Of a DNA stretch of 8,109 nt, positions 1-5,004 are shown in pieces. The translations under genes and the position numbers were made by a program. Within the stretch, counting starts at the first letter, position 1; each line of letters starts with the position of its first letter. This stretch comes from Pseudomonadota bacterium (GTDB lineage: Bacteria > Pseudomonadota > Alphaproteobacteria > Caulobacterales > Caulobacteraceae): positions 1 to 8,109 of the forward strand of contig JAEZCL010000204.1 in assembly GCA_023433585.1 (NCBI GenBank), read 5' to 3'. Under the pieces are notes generated by a model. It saw nothing but the letters and a program-made list of their open reading frames with translations, had not been told where the DNA came from and searched no databases.

Positions 1-1713
1 ATGCAGGGGCTGGGCCTGAACGAGCCGCTGGCCCGCGCCCTGGCGGCGCGGGGCGTGGCGGCGGACGCGGGCGGGGATTTCCTCAACCCGACCCTGCGGG
101 CGCTGTTCCCCGACCCATCGAGCTTCCTGGACATGGACCGGGCGGCCGAGACGATCATCGATGCGGTGCAGAGCGGCCGCAGCGTGCATGTGTTCGCCGA
201 CTATGACGTGGATGGGGCGTCCAGCGCGGCGCTGCTGGTCCGCTGGTTCCGCGCCATGGACGCCGAGTTGCCGGTCTATGTGCCGGACCGGCTGACGGAA
301 GGCTACGGCCCCAGTCCGAAGGCGTTCGAGACCCTGAAGGCGCGTGGGGCCGATCTGGTCATCACGGTGGACTGCGGCGCGGCGGCGGTGGAGGCGGTGG
401 CCCACGCCGTGGCCATCGGCCTGAAGGTGGTGGTGGTCGATCACCACCTGATGCGCGAGCAGCCGCCCGCCTGCGAGGCCGTGGTCAATCCCAACCGCCC
501 GGGCTGCAACTCGGGCCAGGGCAATCTGGCGGCGGCCGGGGTGGTGTTCGTGCTGCTGGCGGCGCTGAACCGCGCGGCGCGGGCGCGGGGGATGTTCGCC
601 GAGCGGGCCGAGCCGGACTTGCGGCGCTGGATGGACCTGGCCGCGCTGGGGGCCGTCTGCGACGTGACGGCCCTGACGGGGTTCAACCGGGCGCTGGCGG
701 CGCTGGGCCTGAAGGTCATGTCGGACTGGAGCAATCCCGGCCTGCGCGCGCTGCTGGGCGTGGCGGGGATGGAGCCGGGGACCGCCAAGGCGTCCCACGC
801 CGGGTTCATCCTCGGCCCGCGAATCAATGCGGGCGGGCGGATCGGCCGGGCCGACCTGGGCGCGCGCCTGCTGTCCACCGACGACCCGGCCGAGGCGCAG
901 GCGCTGGCGGCTGAACTGGACGCCCTGAACCAGGCCCGCCGCGAGGTTGAGCGCGAAGTGCTGGACGCCGCCGTGCGGCAGGTGGAGGGGCGGGGCGGCG
1001 ACGGGGCGGACCGGCCCGTGGTCGTGGTCGAGGGCCAGGGCTGGCATCCCGGCGTGGTCGGGGTCGTCGCCGGGCGTCTGCGCGAACGCTGGCGCCGGCC
1101 GGTGATCGTCATCGGCGTGGATCCCGTCACCGGCGTGGGCAAGGGCTCCGGCCGATCCCAGCCGGGCGTCAACCTGGGCCGGGCGGTGCAGGCGGCCTGG
1201 GAGGCGGGCCATCTGATGGCCGGGGGCGGCCACGCCATGGCGGCGGGCCTGACGGTGGCGGCGGACCGGATTCCCGCCGTCCGCACCTTTCTGGAACAGG
1301 CCCTGGCCGATCAGCAGCAGGCGGCCGAAACGCTGGACGTGGTCGAGATCGACGCCCTGATCGACTGCCGGGCGGCGGACCGCGCCCTGTTCGAGGATTT
1401 CGAGCGCCTGGCGCCCTTTGGACCCGGCAATCCCGAGCCTCTGTTCGCCCTGGACCGGGTGACGGCGCGCGACGCCGGCGCCATGAACGGCGGCCATGTG
1501 CGGTGCCGGGTGACGGGGGCGGACGGCGCCTCGGTGCGGGCCATCGCGTGGCGGTGCGCGGACCTGCCGCTGGGCCAGGCGCTGCTGTCGGGCGCCGCAG
1601 GCGTCAGCGTGGCGGGGCGGCTCAAGGCGGACGACTGGAACGGCCGCCGGGGCGTCCAATTCGAAATCGAGGACGCCCACGATCCGCGCCGCGAAACGCC
1701 GACCGGAATTTAG
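1..1713 (+). CDS. recJ: Single-stranded-DNA-specific exonuclease RecJ, 5' end outside the window
   Basis: RecJ degrades single-stranded DNA 5' to 3' in recombinational repair, mismatch repair and stalled-fork processing, using metal ions in a DHH-family active site. Visible motifs, numbered from base 1: FADYDVDG at 65-72 (motif I), the VDCG strand at 123-126, VDHH at 146-149, LGPRINAGGRIG at 271-282, GWHPGVVGVVAGRL at 347-360, GKGSGRS at 380-386 and the DHHA1 motif GGGHAMAAG at 408-416. The C-terminal OB-fold begins near LAPFGPGNPEP (470-480). Base 1 is an ATG, but it falls within the small N-terminal region that in E. coli RecJ is preceded by about 20 more residues. The true start is therefore probably upstream of the window, and the 570 residues seen are nearly the whole protein. 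TAG stop at 1711-1713. Long open frames on the opposite strand are GC-rich shadows. Confidence 0.96.
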   Translation: MQGLGLNEPLARALAARGVAADAGGDFLNPTLRALFPDPSSFLDMDRAAETIIDAVQSGRSVHVFADYDVDGASSAALLVRWFRAMDAELPVYVPDRLTEGYGPSPKAFETLKARGADLVITVDCGAAAVEAVAHAVAIGLKVVVVDHHLMREQPPACEAVVNPNRPGCNSGQGNLAAAGVVFVLLAALNRAARARGMFAERAEPDLRRWMDLAALGAVCDVTALTGFNRALAALGLKVMSDWSNPGLRALLGVAGMEPGTAKASHAGFILGPRINAGGRIGRADLGARLLSTDDPAEAQALAAELDALNQARREVEREVLDAAVRQVEGRGGDGADRPVVVVEGQGWHPGVVGVVAGRLRERWRRPVIVIGVDPVTGVGKGSGRSQPGVNLGRAVQAAWEAGHLMAGGGHAMAAGLTVAADRIPAVRTFLEQALADQQQAAETLDVVEIDALIDCRAADRALFEDFERLAPFGPGNPEPLFALDRVTARDAGAMNGGHVRCRVTGADGASVRAIAWRCADLPLGQALLSGAAGVSVAGRLKADDWNGRRGVQFEIEDAHDPRRETPTGI

Positions 1714-1724
1714 CGGACAGATGC

Positions 1725-1753
1725 TTGCACGAACCGGGAGGGGCCGCTATACG
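1725..1753 (+). promoter_or_regulatory. Sigma-70-type promoter of tRNA-Glu
   Basis: TTGCAC (1725-1730) and TATACG (1748-1753) are separated by 17 bases. Transcription would start near 1760, about 10 bases before the mature tRNA. It lies in the 57-base gap after the recJ stop, so the tRNA gene has its own promoter. Seen by eye; not experimentally supported. Confidence 0.75.
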
Positions 1754-1770
1754 GCCGGCTCTCGCGCAGC

Positions 1771-1845
1771 GGGCCCTTCGTCTATCGGTTAGGACGCCAG
1801 GTTTTCAACCTGGAAAGAGGGGTTCGATTCCCCTAGGGCCTGCCA
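1771..1845 (+). tRNA. tRNA-Glu (anticodon TTC), CCA encoded
   Basis: The complete 75-base cloverleaf can be read. The acceptor stem GGGCCCT pairs with AGGGCCT, with one G-T pair at the end. The anticodon stem CCAGG/CCTGG encloses the loop TTTTCAA, with anticodon TTC at 1804-1806. The T arm reads GGTTCGATTCC, followed by discriminator G and an encoded CCA at 1843-1845. It reads GAA/GAG codons. A short T-rich stretch follows (CGGCTTTTC), but no convincing terminator hairpin is visible. Confidence 0.97.
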
Positions 1846-1936
1846 CGCGGCTTTTCCCGAAATCATCATGTGAATCCGATGTGTCGGCGGCGCCTCACCG
1901 GTGCGCGCATATCCGTCGCCGCTCGCCTCTGGCGCG

Positions 1937-2020
1937 AAATTTTAACGTTACCCTGTCGCGGATTCATCGAACCGTGTTAAACGTAAATCCGTCTGCAACG
2001 GTTTCGCAGGCGGGGGAACT
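1937..2020 (+). promoter_or_regulatory. AT-rich leader upstream of the cold-shock gene
   Basis: The 175-base gap between tRNA-Glu and the cold-shock gene contains an unusually AT-rich block for this genome. It holds the palindrome TAACGTTA (1943-1950), a GANTC site (GATTC, 1971-1975) and GTTAAACGTAAAT near 1976-1988. The position suits a promoter and 5' leader, but no -35/-10 pair is convincing. A strong ribosome binding site, GGGGGA at 2012-2017, sits just before the ATG. The regulatory role is inferred. Confidence 0.35.
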
Positions 2021-2608
2021 ATGTCTGCGTTTGAATTGGATGGGGAATTGGCGGCGGAGACGGTCCGCCTGTCCGGTCATGTGAAGTGGTTCGATCCCGC
2101 CAAGGGATATGGCTTCATCGTGCCTGAGGATCCGTCGCTGACCGGCATGAAGGATGTGCTTCTGCACGTCTCCAGTCTGCGCGACCTGGGGCGCGAAACC
2201 GCCCCCGAAGGCGCGGCGGTGACCTGTGACGCGGTGCGTCGGCCCAAGGGCTGGCAGGCCACCCAGATCGTGGACATCATCGATCCCGAACCGGGCCAGA
2301 CCCCGGGCTATGAGGGCCTGCGCCGGTCCAACGGCAACCTGGCGCCGCCGTCCCGCCGCCCCGCCCGCGCGCCGGTCGAGGCGGAGGGGCCGATGGAGCC
2401 CGCCCGGGTGAAATGGTTCAACCGCGCCAAGGGGTACGGCTTCGTGGTGCGCGAGGCCGAGACGGACGGGGGCGACGACATTTTCGTCCACATCGAGACT
2501 CTGCGCCGCTGCGGCCTGGATGACCTGGAGCCCGGGCATCCGGTGCGGGTGCGCTTCGCTCGCGGCCCCAAGGGCCTGGTGGTCGCCGAGATCGAACCCG
2601 GCGAATAG
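2021..2608 (+). CDS. Cold-shock protein with two cold-shock domains (CspD/CspC-like of Caulobacter type)
   Basis: This 195-residue protein has two cold-shock (OB-fold) domains, expected to bind single-stranded nucleic acid and melt RNA structure in the cytoplasm. Domain 1 is at about 18-88 (GHVKWFDPAKGYGFI; RNP1 KGYGFI 28-33). Domain 2 is at about 127-193 (ARVKWFNRAKGYGFV; RNP1 KGYGFV 137-142, RNP2 DIFVHI 153-158). They are joined by a Pro/Arg-rich linker (about 100-125). In domain 1 the RNP2 strand reads DVLLHV (45-50), so the usual RNA-stacking Phe is Leu, and a few extra residues (EDPSLTGMKD) precede it. Single-domain Csp proteins are about 70 residues; double-domain forms of about 180-200 residues are characteristic of Caulobacter and relatives, where some act in stationary phase rather than cold. 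The ATG at 2021 is supported by GGGGGA four bases upstream. It appears monocistronic. Confidence 0.92.
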   Translation: MSAFELDGELAAETVRLSGHVKWFDPAKGYGFIVPEDPSLTGMKDVLLHVSSLRDLGRETAPEGAAVTCDAVRRPKGWQATQIVDIIDPEPGQTPGYEGLRRSNGNLAPPSRRPARAPVEAEGPMEPARVKWFNRAKGYGFVVREAETDGGDDIFVHIETLRRCGLDDLEPGHPVRVRFARGPKGLVVAEIEPGE

Positions 2609-2718
2609 GCTTCAGGCATCAGAATCCCGTTTGTCCCGAACCCCGGCGGCGGCGTAATGTCGGCGGGCGCCGAGCCGAAGCGGATCCGGGGACGGCGCCG
2701 GATGAATGGAACACGATC

Positions 2719-3213
2719 ATGACCCTGCACCGCCGTTTCCTGCTGAGCGCCGCCGCAGCCCTGGCCCTGACCGGGACCGCCTGCGCCCAGAACGCCTCCC
2801 AGGGCGCGCCGCGCGACGAGGCGGGCAATCCGCTGGAGGCCCTGACCGTCGTGACCGCAAGCGGCGAGCACGCCTTCTGGGTCGAGATCGCCGATGACGA
2901 TGCGGAGCGCGCGCGCGGCCTGATGTTCCGCGATCCGCTGGCGGACGACCGGGGGATGCTGTTCCAGTTCCCGGACATGGCCGAGCGCGGCTTCTGGATG
3001 GAGAACACGCCCAGTTCGCTGGACATCGTCTATATCGACGACACCGGCCGCATCGTTTCGATCGCCCGGCACACCACGCCGTTCTCGCGCGCGACCGTCC
3101 CGTCCTATGGCCCGGCCAAGGGGGTGCTGGAGGTGCGCGCGGGCCGCACCGAGGAAATCGGCGCGCGCCCCGGCGACACGGTGCGCCATCCGTTCTTCAA
3201 CAACGCCGACTGA
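2719..3213 (+). CDS. Secreted DUF192 family protein
   Basis: 164 residues. The first 23 form a signal peptide: RR in the n-region, then an alanine/leucine-rich core and ACA before Gln24, an AxA-type signal peptidase I site. Cys22 is in lipobox-like context (GTAC), but the -3 residue is Gly, so lipoprotein processing is less likely. The rest (about 40-160) is a DUF192 domain (Pfam PF02643), with RGLMFR (66-71), GMLF (79-82), FWMENT (92-97), LDIVYID (101-107) and a C-terminal GVLEVRAG plus GDTV. The family is a small beta-rich fold common in bacteria and archaea, without an agreed biochemical role. The ATG at 2719 follows TGGAACACGATC, a weak ribosome site, but it gives the only sensible signal peptide. 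The 110-base upstream gap shows no clear promoter. tRNA-Pro follows 45 bases after the stop. Confidence 0.9.
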   Translation: MTLHRRFLLSAAAALALTGTACAQNASQGAPRDEAGNPLEALTVVTASGEHAFWVEIADDDAERARGLMFRDPLADDRGMLFQFPDMAERGFWMENTPSSLDIVYIDDTGRIVSIARHTTPFSRATVPSYGPAKGVLEVRAGRTEEIGARPGDTVRHPFFNNAD

Positions 3214-3217
3214 TCGA

Positions 3218-3247
3218 TTGCGGCGGAGCGGGCGCCGTGCCTATAAG
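3218..3247 (+). promoter_or_regulatory. Sigma-70-type promoter of tRNA-Pro
   Basis: TTGCGG (3218-3223) is followed after 17 bases by CTATAA (3241-3246), or after 18 by TATAAG. A start near 3253 would leave a leader of only a few bases before the tRNA at 3259. The box begins five bases after the stop of the DUF192 gene. The pattern matches that in front of tRNA-Glu. Confidence 0.72.
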
Positions 3248-3258
3248 CCCCGCCTGAT

Positions 3259-3335
3259 CGGAGCGTAGCGCAGCCTGGTAGCGCATCTGCTTTGGGAGCA
3301 GAGGGTCGCAGGTTCGAATCCTGCCGCTCCGACCA
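3259..3335 (+). tRNA. tRNA-Pro (anticodon TGG), CCA encoded
   Basis: 77 bases. The acceptor stem CGGAGCG pairs with CGCTCCG, and the D arm includes AGCGCAGCCTGGTAGCGC. The anticodon stem TCTGC/GCAGA encloses the loop TTTGGGA, with anticodon TGG at 3293-3295. The T arm GCAGGTTCGAATCCTGC is perfect, followed by discriminator A and encoded CCA. The C1-G72 end pair is typical of bacterial tRNA-Pro. It reads CCA/CCG and probably other proline codons. The gene converges with mntP, with only 9 bases between them and no separate terminator seen. Confidence 0.97.
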
Positions 3336-3344
3336 CGCCCTCGC

Positions 3345-3914
3345 TTAAATCACCAGCCAGCCCATGTGTTCGCACAGGATGAAGGCGCCGATGCCGATCA
3401 GGGCGAGGCCGCCCAGGATCTCGGCGCGCTTGCCGATGCGGACGCCCACGGCCTCGCCGATGCGCATGCCGAGCGTGGTCATGACGAAGGTGGTCAGGCC
3501 GATGCAGCCGGCGATGATCCAGATGTCGGCGTCGATGAAGGCCAGGCCCACGCCGACGGCGGCCGCATCGATGCTGGTGCCCACGGCCGTGGCGACCAGG
3601 GCCAGGATCCCTCGCCGGGGGGCGGGCGCGACGGTTGCGCCGTTCGCCTGAACGCCGTGCCAGATCATGTGCAGGCCCACGGCGGCCAAAAGGAAGAAGG
3701 CGATCCAGTGGTCGACCTGCTGGATGAAACCGGCCGCCACCAGGCCGAGGCTCCAGCCGATCACCGGGGTGACGGCCTCGACGGCGCCGAACACCAGCCC
3801 TGCGCGCAAGGCCTGGGGCAGGGAAGGGCGATGCGCCGCGCCCCGGCCCACGGCCGCCGCGAAGGCGTCCGCGGACATGCTGAGCGACAGGATGACGACG
3901 GCGCCGGGGGTCAT
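3345..3914 (-). CDS. mntP: Manganese efflux pump MntP
   Basis: MntP exports Mn2+ across the inner membrane and protects against manganese overload. The product is 189 residues, close to the 188 of E. coli MntP, with six hydrophobic segments at about 4-24, 37-60, 68-88, 103-125, 131-155 and 166-188. The two pseudo-repeats each carry a conserved intramembrane aspartate: SADAFAAAVG (Asp16) and GTSIDAAAVGVG (Asp116); Glu46 lies in the second helix. I chose the ATG at 3914-3912 because MTPGAVVILSLSMSADAF matches the short N-terminus of the family. Reading further upstream would add a polar, charged stretch that is really riboswitch leader. GGAG at 3929-3926 lies 11 bases before the ATG. Upstream on the same strand is a yybP-ykoY manganese riboswitch, the known controller of mntP genes, which strongly supports the call. 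The gene ends 9 bases from tRNA-Pro, transcribed toward it. Confidence 0.95.
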   Translation of the reverse strand: MTPGAVVILSLSMSADAFAAAVGRGAAHRPSLPQALRAGLVFGAVEAVTPVIGWSLGLVAAGFIQQVDHWIAFFLLAAVGLHMIWHGVQANGATVAPAPRRGILALVATAVGTSIDAAAVGVGLAFIDADIWIIAGCIGLTTFVMTTLGMRIGEAVGVRIGKRAEILGGLALIGIGAFILCEHMGWLVI

Positions 3915-3925
3915 TGCACAGGAGG

Positions 3926-3978
3926 CTCCGCCGGACGACGAGACACGCATCCCACGCCGTCCGGCATGACGGTGGGAC
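3926..3978 (-). promoter_or_regulatory. Probable expression platform of the mntP riboswitch
   Basis: Between aptamer and start codon two alternative hairpins can form on the minus strand. One pairs TCCCACCGTC with GACGGCGTGGGA, with a two-base bulge. The other pairs GCCGGACG (3965-3958) with CGTCCGGC (3937-3930), ending right against the ribosome site GGAG (3929-3926). They share the GACG segment, so they exclude each other. There is no T-run, so control of translation start seems more likely than transcription termination. Pairings are seen in the sequence; the switching is inferred. Confidence 0.45.
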
Positions 3979-4156
3979 GCGCTGGTCTCGCCAGGCGGAA
4001 CGGATTCCGCTGACCGCGCCACGCGGCCGCCGAATCAGCGAACGCGAATGTGTTGACACGGTCCCGGCTCTGAAGCGAAATCGGTCGAGACGAAGGCTCG
4101 GCTCAGATTTCGCTCCGCTTCAAACGCGGCCGGCGGCTACTCCCCAACGGGAGCGC
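3979..4156 (-). ncRNA. yybP-ykoY (manganese) riboswitch aptamer
   Basis: Read on the minus strand, the diagnostic loop GGGGAGTAGCC is at 4145-4135, the internal motif CGTGTCAACACA at about 4060-4049 and the second metal-site loop TGGCGAGACC at 3993-3984. P1 closes as GCGCT (4156-4152) with AGCGC (3983-3979). The first arm starts with CCGGC/GCCGG (about 4133-4129 with 4068-4064) and is extended by AGCGAAATC (4114-4106) with GATTTCGCT (4082-4074). A further arm pairs CGCTGA (4040-4035) with TCAGCG (4013-4008), followed by a small hairpin CGGAA/TTCCG. In this class the two loops dock to bind Mn2+ and switch on efflux genes. At about 178 bases it is longer than the usual 100 or so because of the extended arms. 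It lies directly upstream of mntP, the expected target. Confidence 0.9.
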
Positions 4157-4163
4157 CTGCCTA

Positions 4164-4188
4164 TCGGTTCGCCCGATCCTTAGCAAGC
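4164..4188 (-). promoter_or_regulatory. Possible promoter of the mntP riboswitch transcript
   Basis: On the minus strand TTGCTA (about 4186-4181) is followed after about 15-16 bases by GATAGG/ATAGGC (about 4165-4159). That would start the RNA only a few bases before helix P1 of the riboswitch, as expected. The match to consensus is moderate and the spacing slightly short. Confidence 0.4.
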
Positions 4189-4212
4189 CGCCGGTTGTCG
4201 CAGACCGCTCAC

Positions 4213-4241
4213 TGGACCGCCGGGGCGGCGCACGCTATCTG
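4213..4241 (+). promoter_or_regulatory. Possible promoter of the complex I accessory subunit gene
   Basis: TGGACC (4213-4218), a 17-base gap and TATCTG (4236-4241) give a weak sigma-70-like pair, placing a start about 30 bases before the ATG at 4280. It lies in the shared divergent region between this gene and the mntP riboswitch. Only a partial consensus match. Confidence 0.33.
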
Positions 4242-4279
4242 GGCGCTCCAGATCGTTTCCGGATTCCTCGGGGCCCGTC

Positions 4280-4585
4280 ATGCTCGCGCGCATCTATCGT
4301 CCGTCCAAGACCGCCATGCAGTCGGGCAAGGCCAAGACCCGGGACTGGGTGCTGGAATTCGCTCCGGCCACGGCGCGCACCATCGACCCGCTGATGGGCT
4401 GGACCAGTTCCACCGACATGAACGGCCAGGTGCGGCTCAGCTTCGACACGCGCGATGAGGCGGTGGCCTACGCCGAGCGTCACGGCATCCCCTTCAGGGT
4501 GCGCGACCCCCAGGACCCGCCGGTGATCCTCAAGGCCTATGCCGACAATTTCGCCCCCGGCCGCAAACAGCCCTGGACGCATTGA
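4280..4585 (+). CDS. NDUFS4-like complex I accessory subunit (ETC complex I subunit conserved region)
   Basis: 101 residues. It matches the family of the mitochondrial 18-kDa complex I subunit NDUFS4 (Pfam PF04800), found in alphaproteobacteria as a small soluble protein bound to the peripheral arm of NADH:quinone oxidoreductase, where it helps stabilise the NADH-binding module. Visible family features are ARIYRPSKTAMQSG at 3-16, WVLEFAP at 23-29, the core PLMGWTSSTDMNGQVRL at 37-53, and FDTRDEAVAYAERHGIPF at 55-72. There is no signal peptide or membrane segment. The ATG at 4280 begins exactly at the family start (MLARIYRP); its upstream GGGGCCCG is a poor ribosome site. The gene stands alone, away from any nuo operon in this window, and is closed by a terminator hairpin. 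The domain assignment is firm; the role is taken from the family. Confidence 0.9.
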   Translation: MLARIYRPSKTAMQSGKAKTRDWVLEFAPATARTIDPLMGWTSSTDMNGQVRLSFDTRDEAVAYAERHGIPFRVRDPQDPPVILKAYADNFAPGRKQPWTH

Positions 4586-4593
4586 GCCGCGCG

Positions 4594-4623
4594 TCTCGGC
4601 TGTCTGAGCCGAGATTTCCTTTG
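4594..4623 (+). terminator. Intrinsic terminator after the complex I subunit gene
   Basis: A perfect 8-bp stem, TCTCGGCT (4594-4601) with AGCCGAGA (4607-4614), closes a 5-base loop and is followed by TTTCCTTT. It begins 8 bases after the TGA stop, an ordinary position for a Rho-independent terminator. Confidence 0.75.
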
Positions 4624-4648
4624 CGGCTACCGCGCTTCGCGCTACTTG
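4621..4648 (+). promoter_or_regulatory. Possible promoter of tRNA-Arg
   Basis: TTGCGG (4621-4626), the same -35 hexamer as in front of tRNA-Pro, is followed after 16 bases by TACTTG (4643-4648), a poor -10 box. It would give a leader of about 35 bases before the tRNA. No better pair is visible in this GC-rich stretch, so the call is weak. Confidence 0.35.
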
Positions 4649-4688
4649 AGCCGCGCGCCTCGTCGCGGCCAGCGCCGCCATGGCCCAG

Positions 4689-4762
<74 letters not shown>

Positions 4763-4765
<3 letters not shown>

Positions 4766-4780
4766 TTCCTCTCGGAATGG
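4763..4780 (+). terminator. Hairpin overlapping the tRNA-Arg CCA end
   Basis: CCATTCC (4763-4769) pairs perfectly with GGAATGG (4774-4780) around the loop TCTC, using the tRNA's own CCA in the stem. It could help stop or process the transcript. There is no T-run directly after it (the next bases are TCGCCCTATCTTT), so a terminator role is only a possibility. Confidence 0.3.
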
Positions 4781-4800
4781 TCGCCCTATCTTTCAAAGGG

Positions 4801-4831
4801 GAGTTCGAATCTTGTTCGAACGGGCGCGCCA
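4801..4831 (+). repeat. Imperfect repeat of the tRNA-Arg 3' end (possible att-site or tRNA remnant)
   Basis: CGGGCGCGCCA at 4821-4831 is an exact 11-base copy of the tRNA-Arg 3' end at 4755-4765, including the CCA, 66 bases away. In front of it GTTCGAATCTTG (4803-4814) resembles the tRNA T arm GTTCGAGTCCTG (4742-4753), with a 5-base insertion between the two blocks relative to the tRNA. The T stem no longer pairs well and no anticodon arm is recognisable, so this is not a working tRNA. It may be an attachment-site trace left by an integrated element or a decayed tandem tRNA. Confidence 0.6.
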
Positions 4832-5004
4832 GTTTTCAGATCGAAGCCGAATCTGGCTGAACACGTCACGCCTGCGGCGTCGTCGCTGATGATGAATCGG
4901 CTTCTGCGGGCCGAGGCGGCTTTGTGTTATAAATTCATGATATTCAGCGCCTAAAGAATATTTTCCTGCTGAAATTTGAAGCTATCCAGATCCGAGCGAA
5001 GCGT
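4832..5004 (+). other. AT-rich leader of the asparagine-synthase-like gene
   Basis: This noncoding stretch is clearly richer in A and T than the rest of the window. GAAGCCGA (4843-4850) can pair with TCGGCTTC (4897-4904), and a small hairpin ACGCC/GGCGT (4868-4880) lies between them. TGTTATAAAT at 4925-4934 resembles a -10 box, but no good -35 box accompanies it. No gene longer than about 20-30 codons fits, and none has a ribosome site or a recognisable precursor-peptide pattern. Confidence 0.4.

Noticed and set aside
441..1286. 281-codon open frame on the minus strand opposite recJ
   Set aside because: Ser/Arg/Pro-rich shadow frame with no recognisable domain; recJ motifs continue on the plus strand.
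3915..4022. 36-residue N-terminal extension of MntP
   Set aside because: The extension is polar and charged, is absent from the family, and overlaps the riboswitch aptamer and its expression platform.
4053..4058. TTGACA, a perfect -35 hexamer on the plus strand
   Set aside because: It is the reverse complement of the conserved riboswitch block GTGTCAACA, and no -10 box lies at the right distance.
3241..4059. 272-codon open frame on the minus strand across mntP, tRNA-Pro and part of the riboswitch
   Set aside because: It overlaps mntP in another frame, runs through tRNA-Pro, and its product is an Arg/Gly/Pro-rich composition artefact; mntP and the riboswitch explain this stretch.
4777..4860. 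27-codon frame (MVALSFKGEFESC...) considered as a lasso-type precursor for the cyclase-like protein
   Set aside because: It overlaps the tRNA-Arg 3' hairpin and the tRNA-like repeat, lacks a ribosome site, and has no leader with the conserved threonine and no suitable ring acceptor spacing.
4889..4954. 21-codon frame (MMNRLLRAEAALC...) upstream of the synthase-like gene
   Set aside because: Very short, overlaps an inverted repeat arm, has no ribosome site and no recognisable pattern.
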